A DNA stretch of 5,904 nucleotides, from positions 1-5,904 of the forward strand of contig DXZF01000278.1 in NCBI GenBank assembly GCA_019415425.1. Direction: 5' to 3'. Each line of letters begins with the position of its first letter. The stretch's first letter is position 1. Shown here piece after piece: positions 1-5,518 of the stretch. Origin of the DNA: Bacillota bacterium. Lineage in GTDB: Bacteria; Bacillota; Clostridia; Christensenellales; QAND01. Under the pieces are notes generated by a model. That model saw only the letters and a list, made by a program, of their open reading frames with translations, searched no databases and was not told the origin of the DNA. Position numbers and translations under genes: made by a program.

Positions 1-1
1 T

Positions 2-1132
2 ATCTATACCGAAGGGGACATTGAGGACTATGACGGCCTCAACATCCAGCTGGCGACCAACAAGTGGGGCCTGGACTTCAACCGCAACTATCCCTACGGC
101 TGGTTCCCCGAGGTGCGTCAGCCCGGCGCGGGCCCGTACCCGTTGAGCAACCCCGAAAACAAGGCGCTGGTGGACTTTGTGTTGGCGCATCCCAATATCG
201 GTTCGGCCGACACGATGCACACCACAGGCGGCGTCATCGTGTATCCGCCGGGAACCAAACCCGAAGCAGAAGGGGAAAAGCGCGATATGGCCATGTACCG
301 CGCCGTGGGCGCCATGGCCACGCAGGAACTGGGCTATGACTGCGTCAACATCTTTGACGAATTTCTGGCCGACAATAAGAACTACTCCTCGGGCGCGTAT
401 GACGACTGGCTCTACCAGACCCAGGGCATCCCGGCGTATACGGTGGAACTGTGGGATCTGCAGCTTCGCGCGGGCGTAGAGGGCGTGTGGCCGCGCAACG
501 CCTCGCACCAAAAGACCGATGCGCAAAAGGAGCAGGATTACGCCAAGATCATCGCCTGGGTGGATCAGCACGTGGGCAAGGACGCGTTCCAGCCCTGGAC
601 CAAACTGGAGCATCCGCAGCTGGGCGAGGTGGAGATCGGCGGCATGGACTTCAAATTCACCATGCAGAACTGCCCGCCCGCGTACCTGCAGCAGGAGGTG
701 GAAAAGACCACCCGCTACTGCCTGCGCCATGCGGCGGTGCTGCCGCACCTGTCCATCGACACCATGACGGCAGAGCAGCAGGCCGAGGGCGTATATGTGG
801 TGGAAGCCGTGGTGGGCAACCGCGGATACCTGCCCACGTTCCTGACGCAGGAAGCGCTGAACATGAAGGTGGATCAGCAGCTCAATGCCGAATTGACCGT
901 GCCGCAGGGCGCGGAGGTAATCATGGGCCAGAAGAGCGGGCAGATCGGTCATCTCGAAGGCTTCGCGGGCATCCCGTCGTCGTACGGATACGATTTCATT
1001 ACCACCAGCAAGCACGATCCGCTGTGCAAAAAGCTGCAGTGGGTGGTCAAGGGGCAGAGTGGCCAGACGGTCAGCCTGTGCGTCAAAGGCGCCAAGGCGG
1101 GCAAAGCGCAGGCCGAAGTGGTTTTGCCGTAA
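2..1132 (+). CDS. M14-family zinc carboxypeptidase, 5'-truncated
   Basis: The reading frame is open from base 2 to a TAA at 1130-1132 and gives 376 residues; the start lies left of the window. The M14 peptidase fold is recognised from its ordered motifs, numbered from the first visible codon. DFNRNYPYGW (25-34) matches the Asn-Arg pair that binds the substrate carboxylate. HTTGG (H73) matches the third zinc ligand. YTVELW (146-151, E149) carries the catalytic glutamate. The HxxE half of the zinc site and any signal peptide would lie upstream. After the catalytic domain, from about residue 200 (near the motif LGEVEIGG), comes a C-terminal region of ~170 residues, probably a beta-rich accessory domain as in other bacterial M14 enzymes. 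Expected activity is removal of C-terminal residues from peptides, possibly cell-wall or extracellular ones; substrate and location cannot be told here. It is followed by two terminators, so it is probably not in the rho unit. Family call is firm; specificity is unknown. Confidence 0.9.
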   Translation: MYTEGDIEDYDGLNIQLATNKWGLDFNRNYPYGWFPEVRQPGAGPYPLSNPENKALVDFVLAHPNIGSADTMHTTGGVIVYPPGTKPEAEGEKRDMAMYRAVGAMATQELGYDCVNIFDEFLADNKNYSSGAYDDWLYQTQGIPAYTVELWDLQLRAGVEGVWPRNASHQKTDAQKEQDYAKIIAWVDQHVGKDAFQPWTKLEHPQLGEVEIGGMDFKFTMQNCPPAYLQQEVEKTTRYCLRHAAVLPHLSIDTMTAEQQAEGVYVVEAVVGNRGYLPTFLTQEALNMKVDQQLNAELTVPQGAEVIMGQKSGQIGHLEGFAGIPSSYGYDFITTSKHDPLCKKLQWVVKGQSGQTVSLCVKGAKAGKAQAEVVLP

Positions 1133-1154
1133 AAATTGGACATTGACAGGCCGC

Positions 1155-1184
1155 AAAGAGGATGGCGTACGCCATCCTCTTTTT
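1155..1184 (+). terminator. Intrinsic terminator of the carboxypeptidase gene
   Basis: Bases 1155-1182 form a perfect 28-base palindrome, giving a 12-bp stem with a GTAC tetraloop, starting 22 bases after the carboxypeptidase stop. The stem runs into a T-tract on the + strand. It also begins with an A-tract, so it could act in both directions. Confidence 0.9.
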
Positions 1185-1210
1185 CTGATGGGGGCGAGCG
1201 GATACCGTGT

Positions 1211-1235
1211 AAAAAGCGCGCAATGCGCGCTTTTT
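1211..1235 (+). terminator. Second tandem intrinsic terminator
   Basis: AAAAAGCGCGC pairs with GCGCGCTTTTT around an AAT loop, an 11-bp stem with A-tract and T-tract arms, so it is bidirectional in form. GTGT at 1207-1210 can also pair with ACAC at 1238-1241 past a two-base bulge. It lies just upstream of the rho promoter and would insulate rho from read-through. A second terminator only 28 bases after the first is a back-up arrangement. Confidence 0.8.
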
Positions 1236-1250
1236 CGACACAAAGTCTCA

Positions 1251-1280
1251 TTGACGCAGCGCGCTGCGGTGCCGTATACT
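1251..1280 (+). promoter_or_regulatory. SigA-type promoter for rho
   Basis: The -35 box TTGACG (1251-1256) is separated by 18 bases from the -10 box TATACT (1275-1280); each has one mismatch to consensus. Predicted transcription start is about 1287, giving a leader of roughly 86 nt before the rho ATG. It begins directly after the second terminator, which supports a fresh transcription unit. Confidence 0.75.
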
Positions 1281-1298
1281 GAAGCTGTCCCATTTACA

Positions 1299-1376
1299 AT
1301 GTTTGTTTTTTTGGAAGGCAGCTGCGGCGGTACCGTGGTTTATTTTGCCCATTTTTTGGAAGGAGTCCGTCCATGA
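1299..1376 (+). other. Possible rho leader ORF (25 codons), speculative
   Basis: An ATG at 1299 opens a 25-codon frame ending in a TGA at 1374-1376 that overlaps the rho ATG (1373-1375) as ATGA. The peptide has two similar halves, VFLEG and HFLEG, because the underlying DNA is repeated. No good Shine-Dalgarno site precedes the ATG and the predicted transcript starts only ~12 nt earlier. A GTG at 1335 in the same frame is another possible start. The frame is also open upstream as far as 1059, across the terminators, so chance is a serious alternative. E. coli rho has a leader peptide gene too (rhoL), which makes the arrangement worth recording, but no homology is claimed. Confidence 0.25.
1307..1363 (+). 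repeat. Direct repeat of a T-tract plus GGAAGG in the rho leader
   Basis: TTTTTTGGAAGG occurs exactly at 1307-1318 and again at 1352-1363, 45 bases apart. The second copy supplies the rho ribosome binding site (GGAAGGAG at 1358-1365, 7 bases before the ATG). The first copy is a Shine-Dalgarno-like sequence with no well-spaced start codon after it. The T-rich, unstructured leader could also be a landing site for Rho on its own mRNA; that is inference. Confidence 0.6.
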
Positions 1377-3058
1377 CCCGAGAGCAATACATGCAAAAAA
1401 AGGTGCCGGAGCTACGCGAAATGGCGGCGGCGCTGCACATTCCCGCCTCGCAGATGCGCAAGGCGGAACTGATTGATGCACTGATGGCGCATCAGGCGGA
1501 TGTGGCGTCCCAGGAGGAGCCGCGCGAGGCGGCGACCATGCACGCAAGCGAGTCCGGGGAGGGGAAGCGCACACAGCGGACGCAGGGCGCAAAGGGCAGG
1601 CCGCGCAAGCAACCGGCACAGGGCGGCGCGGGGAAGCGCGCCGGGGCTGTTTCGGCACAGACGGAGCCTCCAACCGCCGCTGTAGAGGAGACGGCGCAGG
1701 AAAAGGCACACCATGCGGCCAGCAGCAAAAAACCGGGCACGGCGGCGCGCAACAGGCGCTCTACCGCGCAGACGCCGCGCAAGCAGCAGGCGCCGGCGCG
1801 CGTACAGCGCATGCACCCGGCCATGGAGCGGCCCACGCAGGCGCGCAACAACGGCGGCCATGGCGCGCACGGCGCCAACGACACGGTCGAGGCGCTGTTG
1901 CAGAGCGGCGAGTGCGGCGAGTGCGAAGGCGTGCTGGAAGTGCTGGCGGACGGGTATGGCTTTTTGCGCGGGGACAAGAACCCGGATAAGCGGGACGTAT
2001 ACGTCAGCAATGCACAGATCCGCAAGTTCGGCCTGCGCACGGGCGATTATGTCAAAGGGCGCACGCGCCCGGTGGTGGAGGGCGACAAGCGCCTGGCGCT
2101 ATTGTACATCGATACCATCAACGGCATCGAACCGCAGCGCGCGGCGCAGCGCAAGGCGTTTGAGGACCTGACGCCGGTCTATCCCGACGAGCGGCTGACG
2201 CTCGAATACGCCGGCAGCCCGGATCTTTCGCTGCGCATGATCGACCTTGTCGCCCCGATCGGCAAGGGGCAGCGCGGGTTGATTGTGGCGCCGCCGCGCT
2301 CGGGCAAGACGGTGCTGCTGCAGAAGATCTCCAATGCGATTTCGCACAACCACCCCGATGTGGAGCTGATCATGCTGCTCATCGACGAGCGGCCCGAAGA
2401 AGTGACGGACATGCAGCGCACCACCAAGGGGGAAGTGGTGTACTCGACCTTTGACGAGCTGCCCGAGCACCACACCCGCGTGGCCGAAGGCGTGCTGGAG
2501 CGCGCACAGCGCATGGTCGAGCACGGCAAGGACGTGGTGATTCTGCTGGACAGCATCACGCGCCTGGCGCGGGCGTACAACCTGACCATTGCGCCCACCG
2601 GGCGTTCGCTTTCGGGCGGCTTGGATCCGGGCGCGCTCTTTCGGCCCAAACGGTTTCTGGGCGCGGCGCGCAAGCTGGAGGAAGGCGGCAGCCTGACGGT
2701 GATCGCCACGGTGCTGGTCGAGACCGGGTCGCGCATGGACGACATCATCTTTGAAGAGTTCAAGGGGACCGGCAACATGGAGCTGCACCTGGACCGCAAG
2801 CTGAGCGAAAGGCGCATCTTCCCGGCGATCGATATCTACAAATCCGGCACGCGCCGCGAAGAGCTGCTGCTCTCGCCCGACGAGCTCAAGGGCATCGCCA
2901 CCATGCGGCGCATCATGCAGAACGGCGCGCCGGCCGAGGTGACGGAGCACTTTATCGATCTGATGGCGCGCACGCGCGACAACGCCGCGTTTTTGCGCAG
3001 CGTGCAGGAATATGTACGCATCATGGAAAAAGACGGATATTCGCTGCGCCGTGGGTGA
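1373..3058 (+). CDS. rho: Transcription termination factor Rho, with large N-terminal insertion
   Basis: Rho is the hexameric RNA-dependent ATPase/translocase that ends untranslated transcripts in the cytoplasm. The 561-residue product is about 140 longer than E. coli Rho (419). Residues 1-46 are the helical N-terminal Rho domain. About 48-168 is a low-complexity stretch rich in Ala, Arg, Lys, Gln and Thr, with roughly twice as many basic as acidic residues. About 172-252 is the cold-shock-like RNA-binding domain ([14 protein letters not shown] at 186-199, [12 protein letters not shown] at 208-219). The RecA-like ATPase core has P-loop APPRSGKT (306-313, K312), LLIDERPEE (catalytic Glu 339), Walker B and Q-loop [15 protein letters not shown] (389-403, D393), R-loop [13 protein letters not shown] (464-476) and arginine finger SGTRREEL (R494). 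The E. coli P-loop lysine K181 is Arg here and the next residue Ser. The ATG at 1373 has a strong GGAAGGAG site 7 bases upstream and gives the expected N-terminal domain. No terminator is seen directly after the stop. Confidence 0.97.
   Translation: MTREQYMQKKVPELREMAAALHIPASQMRKAELIDALMAHQADVASQEEPREAATMHASESGEGKRTQRTQGAKGRPRKQPAQGGAGKRAGAVSAQTEPPTAAVEETAQEKAHHAASSKKPGTAARNRRSTAQTPRKQQAPARVQRMHPAMERPTQARNNGGHGAHGANDTVEALLQSGECGECEGVLEVLADGYGFLRGDKNPDKRDVYVSNAQIRKFGLRTGDYVKGRTRPVVEGDKRLALLYIDTINGIEPQRAAQRKAFEDLTPVYPDERLTLEYAGSPDLSLRMIDLVAPIGKGQRGLIVAPPRSGKTVLLQKISNAISHNHPDVELIMLLIDERPEEVTDMQRTTKGEVVYSTFDELPEHHTRVAEGVLERAQRMVEHGKDVVILLDSITRLARAYNLTIAPTGRSLSGGLDPGALFRPKRFLGAARKLEEGGSLTVIATVLVETGSRMDDIIFEEFKGTGNMELHLDRKLSERRIFPAIDIYKSGTRREELLLSPDELKGIATMRRIMQNGAPAEVTEHFIDLMARTRDNAAFLRSVQEYVRIMEKDGYSLRRG
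1905..1922 (+). repeat. 9-bp tandem duplication inside rho
   Basis: GCGGCGAGT occurs twice in a row at 1905-1913 and 1914-1922, in frame. It encodes a repeated Gly-Glu-Cys unit and creates a CGEC (C181, C184) pair just before the cold-shock domain. Confidence 0.7.
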
Positions 3059-3083
3059 CAGCACGTGTACAAGGTGATATAAT
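3055..3083 (+). promoter_or_regulatory. SigA-type promoter for the small membrane protein gene
   Basis: GTGACA (3055-3060, one mismatch to TTGACA) lies exactly 17 bases from a consensus TATAAT (3078-3083). The -35 box overlaps the rho stop codon (3056-3058). The start would be near 3090, about 20 nt before the proposed TTG start, so a start codon at 3083 is unlikely. This is the best-spaced strong promoter in the window and lets the downstream gene be expressed independently of rho. Confidence 0.75.
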
Positions 3084-3109
3084 TGGGCCGAAGTGAGGGA
3101 AGATGCACC

Positions 3110-3418
3110 TTGGATATTTTGGTCATGGTTTTCATGAGCCTGCGGCTCAAGCGCGCGTGTGCGCGGCTGCGCATGCCCAGTGCGATGCACATCGTGCGGC
3201 TGGTCTTTTACTTTGTGCTGTGCGAGCTGCTGGGGCTGTACCTGACGGCGTATCTGCAATTGCCGTCGGTGCCGGCCGTCATCCTCTCGTTTGTCATCGG
3301 CCTTGTGGGCGGGTGGCTGTCGTACCGGCAGACGATGCGCTTTTTGGACTTCTACGAGCATTCCGACCACGATTCGTCGCAAAATCCGCCGCAAATCCCG
3401 GGCGACGGAGAAAATTGA
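3110..3418 (+). CDS. Small two-helix membrane protein, function unknown
   Basis: I do not recognise this protein. From the TTG at 3110 it has 102 residues: a short basic N-terminal stretch (Arg/Lys at 12-30), two hydrophobic segments at about 28-49 and 54-72 separated by a Pro-containing turn, and a polar acidic/His/Pro-rich tail (about 80-102). A cytoplasmic tail and positive-inside topology would suit a hairpin membrane protein. The TTG is chosen because GAGGGA (3095-3100) lies 9 bases upstream and the predicted transcript starts near 3090; ATG codons at 3125 and 3134 in the same frame are alternatives with poorer sites. A competing frame starting with ATG at 3103 looks like a shadow, lacking credible membrane or domain patterns. 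The gene sits between rho and rpmE with its own promoter; its stop lies inside a TTGACA. No function is proposed. Confidence 0.65.
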   Translation: MDILVMVFMSLRLKRACARLRMPSAMHIVRLVFYFVLCELLGLYLTAYLQLPSVPAVILSFVIGLVGGWLSYRQTMRFLDFYEHSDHDSSQNPPQIPGDGEN

Positions 3419-3425
3419 CAAAGAA

Positions 3426-3464
3426 AACAGCGGTTTCGGCTTGCTTTTGCGCGCAACCGCTGTT
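3426..3464 (+). repeat. Inverted repeat around the rpmE promoter
   Basis: AACAGCGGTT (3426-3435) and AACCGCTGTT (3455-3464) are perfect 10-base inverted copies separated by 19 bases. The left arm lies upstream of the -35 box and the right arm reaches the first base of the -10 box. It could be a repressor operator, a weak terminator hairpin for upstream transcripts (though followed by TATAATT rather than a T-tract), or part of an RNA leader on read-through transcripts. Confidence 0.7.
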
Positions 3465-3469
3465 ATAAT
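3441..3469 (+). promoter_or_regulatory. Probable rpmE promoter
   Basis: A consensus TATAAT (3464-3469) has TTGCTT (3441-3446) 17 bases upstream, a weak -35 keeping only TTG. Transcription would start near 3476, giving a ~29-nt leader. The -35 sits in the loop of the inverted repeat and the -10 touches its right arm, so the promoter is likely to be controlled there. Confidence 0.65.
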
Positions 3470-3504
3470 TATCGCTGCTACTTTGAAGGAAGAAGGTGGA
3501 ACGA

Positions 3505-3702
3505 TTGAAGGAGAATATTCACCCGCAGTATGGCCAGTGTGTCGTCCGGTGCGCTTGCGGAGAGACGTTCACCACCGGTTCGGTCAAAAAAGAACTGAAG
3601 GTTGAAATCTGCTCCAAGTGCCACCCGTTCTATACCGGCAAGCAGAAGCTCGTCGATACGGGCGGACGTGTCGACCGCTTTAAAAAGCGCTACGGTATGT
3701 AA
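3505..3702 (+). CDS. rpmE: 50S ribosomal protein L31, zinc-binding (C+) type
   Basis: L31 is a small protein of the large ribosomal subunit that contributes to bridges with the 30S subunit. The 65-residue product starts KENIHP after the initiator, as L31 proteins do, and ends with [14 protein letters not shown]. It has the zinc-type cysteines: C16 and C18 (CAC) and C36 and C39 (CSKC), followed by the diagnostic HPFYTGKQ (40-47). This marks the zinc-containing form, not the Zur-controlled cysteine-free paralogue. The TTG at 3505 is preferred because it gives the family's standard N-terminus and has AAGGTGG at 3493-3499, 5 bases upstream; a GTG at 3496 with GAAGGA (3485-3490) would add three residues. 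It has its own promoter and a strong terminator after the stop. Confidence 0.95.
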   Translation: MKENIHPQYGQCVVRCACGETFTTGSVKKELKVEICSKCHPFYTGKQKLVDTGGRVDRFKKRYGM

Positions 3703-3720
3703 ATCCCCATACGCGAAACG

Positions 3721-3749
3721 AACAGGCCGGGCTCTTTCGGCCTGTTTTT
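3721..3749 (+). terminator. Intrinsic terminator after rpmE
   Basis: AACAGGCCG (3721-3729) pairs perfectly with CGGCCTGTT (3738-3746) around an 8-base loop, followed by a run of T to 3749. It lies 18 bases after the rpmE stop. No promoter is visible between it and the next gene, so some read-through is probably needed for the downstream operon. Confidence 0.9.
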
Positions 3750-3782
3750 CGTATCTGGGTCAAGAGATGGACGGAGAAGTGG

Positions 3783-4676
3783 ATGAAACCGATGAATTTG
3801 GGCGGACAGGCCGTGATGGAGGGCGTGATGATTCAGGCCCCGCGCAAGGTCTGCATGGCCGTGCGGCGCAAGGACGGCTCCATCACGCTGTGCGAGGAAC
3901 CCTTCGTGCCGACCGGCGACAGGCACCCGATGGCCAAGTGGCCGGTGGTGCGCGGGGTGGTCAACCTGTGCACGCAGTTGGGCCGCGGCTACCGCATGCT
4001 GATGAAGAGTGCCGATTACATCGCGCTGGACGAGGGCGAGGCACAGGAGGACAGCGGATTCGGCCTGTGGGGCGTTCTGGCCACCGTCGTGGCGGTGGGA
4101 TTGGCCATCGGGCTGTTTGTGGTGCTTCCGTCGCTGTTGACCGGATGGCTCTGGCCCACGATGGGCAACGCGCGCTTTTTGGTCGAGGGGCTGTTTCGCA
4201 TTTTGATTCTGGTGCTGTACATGGCGTCCATTGCGCTGATGAAGGATATGCGGCGCATGTTCATGTACCATGGCGCCGAGCACCGCGTGCTGCACTGTTA
4301 CGAGCATGGCGTGGAACCGACCCCGGAAAACAGCAAGCGGTATCCCGTCGTGCATCCGCGCTGCGGCACCAGCTACCTGTTTTTGGTGATGGTGGTCAGC
4401 ATTCTGGTGTTTGCGGTGGTGGGGCGCGGCAGCAACCTGTGGATGGGCATGCTGCTGCGCATCGTATGCCTGCCGCTTGTGGCCGGGCTGGCATATGAGC
4501 TGCTGCGCTTTGCCGCCCGGCACGAAAATATACTGGTGCGCATCGTGCGCGCGCCGGGGCTGTGGTTGCAGCGGCTGAGCACGCGCATTCCCGACGACGA
4601 CATGATCGAGGTGGCGGCCGCGGCGTACCGGGCCGCCATGCGCGAGGATGCGCAGGAGCAGCCATGTGCACATTGA
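3783..4676 (+). CDS. DUF1385 (YqhQ-like) integral membrane protein
   Basis: This 297-residue protein belongs to DUF1385, typified by B. subtilis YqhQ; its biochemical role is not known. The family signatures are all present in order: GGQAVMEGVMIQAP (7-20), YHGAEHRVLHCYE (162-174), HPRCGTSYLF (191-200) and PGLWLQRLSTRIPDD (258-272). Hydrophobic segments lie at about 96-118, 136-153, 198-213 and 220-240, so it is a multi-pass membrane protein with the HGAEH and HPRCGTS motifs between the second and third. The His, Glu and Cys residues of these motifs could bind a metal, which is inference. The ATG at 3783 has GGAG (3773-3776) 6 bases upstream and gives the normal N-terminus just before GGQAVMEG. 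Its 3' end overlaps prmC by 13 bases, so it is co-translated with the release-factor genes. Full length compared with the family. Confidence 0.93.
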   Translation: MKPMNLGGQAVMEGVMIQAPRKVCMAVRRKDGSITLCEEPFVPTGDRHPMAKWPVVRGVVNLCTQLGRGYRMLMKSADYIALDEGEAQEDSGFGLWGVLATVVAVGLAIGLFVVLPSLLTGWLWPTMGNARFLVEGLFRILILVLYMASIALMKDMRRMFMYHGAEHRVLHCYEHGVEPTPENSKRYPVVHPRCGTSYLFLVMVVSILVFAVVGRGSNLWMGMLLRIVCLPLVAGLAYELLRFAARHENILVRIVRAPGLWLQRLSTRIPDDDMIEVAAAAYRAAMREDAQEQPCAH

Positions 4677-5518
4677 CGGGTTTGATGCCCATCCAGGCGC
4701 TCAGGTGCGTGCAGGGCATGCTGGGCACGTATGAGGATGCAAGGAGCGATGCGCGGCTGATCGTGTGCCATGTGCTCGGGTGCGATCTGGGCGGGCTGTT
4801 GATGCAGCAGGCGCCGCTGACCACCGCACAGGCACAGCAGGTACAGGCGCTGGTGGCAAGGCGGAAGGCGCATGAGCCGGTGCAGTATCTGCTGGGCGAG
4901 GCCTATTTTTACGGGCGCAGGTTTTCGGTGACGCCCGACGTGCTGATTCCGCGCTTTGATTCCGAGAGCATGCTCGCCTGGGTGGTACAACATCTGCCGC
5001 CGCACGGCCGCGTGGTAGACGTGTGTACCGGCAGCGGTTGCCTGGCCGTCACGCTCAAACTGGAACGGCCCGACGCGCAGGTGTGCGCGAGCGATATCAG
5101 CGCTGCGGCGCTGCGCGTGGCGCGGCAAAACGCCGACGCGCTGGGCGCAGAGATCGCGTGGACGCAGGGCGATTTGCTGCAGCCGTTTGAGGGCAGGCAG
5201 TTTGACTGCATCCTCGCCAATCCGCCGTATATTCCCACGGCAGATCTACAGGGGCTGCAGGTGGAGGTGGCGGCGCACGAGCCGCGCCTGGCGCTGGATG
5301 GCGGCGCGGACGGCCTTGTGCTGATGCGCGAACTGGTGCGGCAGGCCAAGCGGGTGCTGCGCCCGGGCGGCCAAATGTGTGTGGAGATCGGCTGCGAACA
5401 GGGCGAACAGGTGGCGGCGCTGTTTGCCGCCCACGCGATGACACAGATCGAAATTCATCTGGATATGCAACGGCGTCCGCGCTTTGTGACGGGGACGCGC
5501 AAGGAGGAACGTGCATGA
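4664..5518 (+). CDS. prmC: Peptide chain release factor N5-glutamine methyltransferase
   Basis: PrmC (HemK) uses S-adenosylmethionine to methylate the glutamine of the GGQ motif in release factors RF1 and RF2, which speeds peptide release. The 284-residue length is normal. Residues 1-75 are the helical substrate-binding domain. EPVQYLLGEAYFYGRRF (71-87) and VLIPRFDSE (93-101) form the linker motif, with RFDSE where most PrmC proteins have RPDTE. The SAM-binding glycine motif is VDVCTGSGCLAVTL (118-131), and the hallmark catalytic motif NPPY is at 186-189, followed by EPRLALDGGADGL (206-218). The frame is open from 4562, but the ATG at 4664 has AGGAG (4654-4658) 5 bases upstream and gives the usual N-terminus. 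It overlaps the DUF1385 gene by 13 bases and its TGA overlaps the prfA ATG, indicating translational coupling with its own substrate's gene. Confidence 0.96.
   Translation: MCTLTGLMPIQALRCVQGMLGTYEDARSDARLIVCHVLGCDLGGLLMQQAPLTTAQAQQVQALVARRKAHEPVQYLLGEAYFYGRRFSVTPDVLIPRFDSESMLAWVVQHLPPHGRVVDVCTGSGCLAVTLKLERPDAQVCASDISAAALRVARQNADALGAEIAWTQGDLLQPFEGRQFDCILANPPYIPTADLQGLQVEVAAHEPRLALDGGADGLVLMRELVRQAKRVLRPGGQMCVEIGCEQGEQVAALFAAHAMTQIEIHLDMQRRPRFVTGTRKEERA
5501..5507 (+). promoter_or_regulatory. Consensus ribosome binding site of prfA
   Basis: A full AAGGAGG sits 7 bases before the prfA ATG, inside the last codons of prmC. Together with the ATGA stop/start overlap it fixes the prfA start and suggests RF1 is made more strongly than the methyltransferase. 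Confidence 0.85.

Noticed and set aside
113..1132. GTG at 113 as the start of the carboxypeptidase
   Set aside because: The conserved substrate-binding motif DFNRNYPYGW lies upstream of it in the same open frame, so the gene begins outside the window.
3415..3420. Perfect TTGACA as a -35 box for rpmE
   Set aside because: The nearest TATAAT is 43 bases downstream and nothing resembling a -10 box occurs at 16-18 bases. It is also the stop region of the membrane protein gene.
2099..3421. 440-codon open frame on the minus strand opposite rho
   Set aside because: It is a GC-rich shadow of rho: Arg/His/Gln-heavy, no recognisable domain, and runs through the rho ATPase motifs and the next promoter.
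3103..3468. ATG-started 121-codon + frame overlapping the small membrane protein gene
   Set aside because: Ala/Arg/Cys-rich with no coherent hydrophobic segments, and it would run through the rpmE promoter. The overlapping frame has two clear membrane segments.
4562..4663. Longer prmC starting at 4562
   Set aside because: It would add 34 residues inside the DUF1385 gene without family similarity; the ATG at 4664 has a well-placed AGGAG.
3690..4673. 327-codon open frame on the minus strand opposite the DUF1385 gene
   Set aside because: His/Gln-rich shadow composition with no motif or ribosome binding site, while the + strand carries a clear family member.
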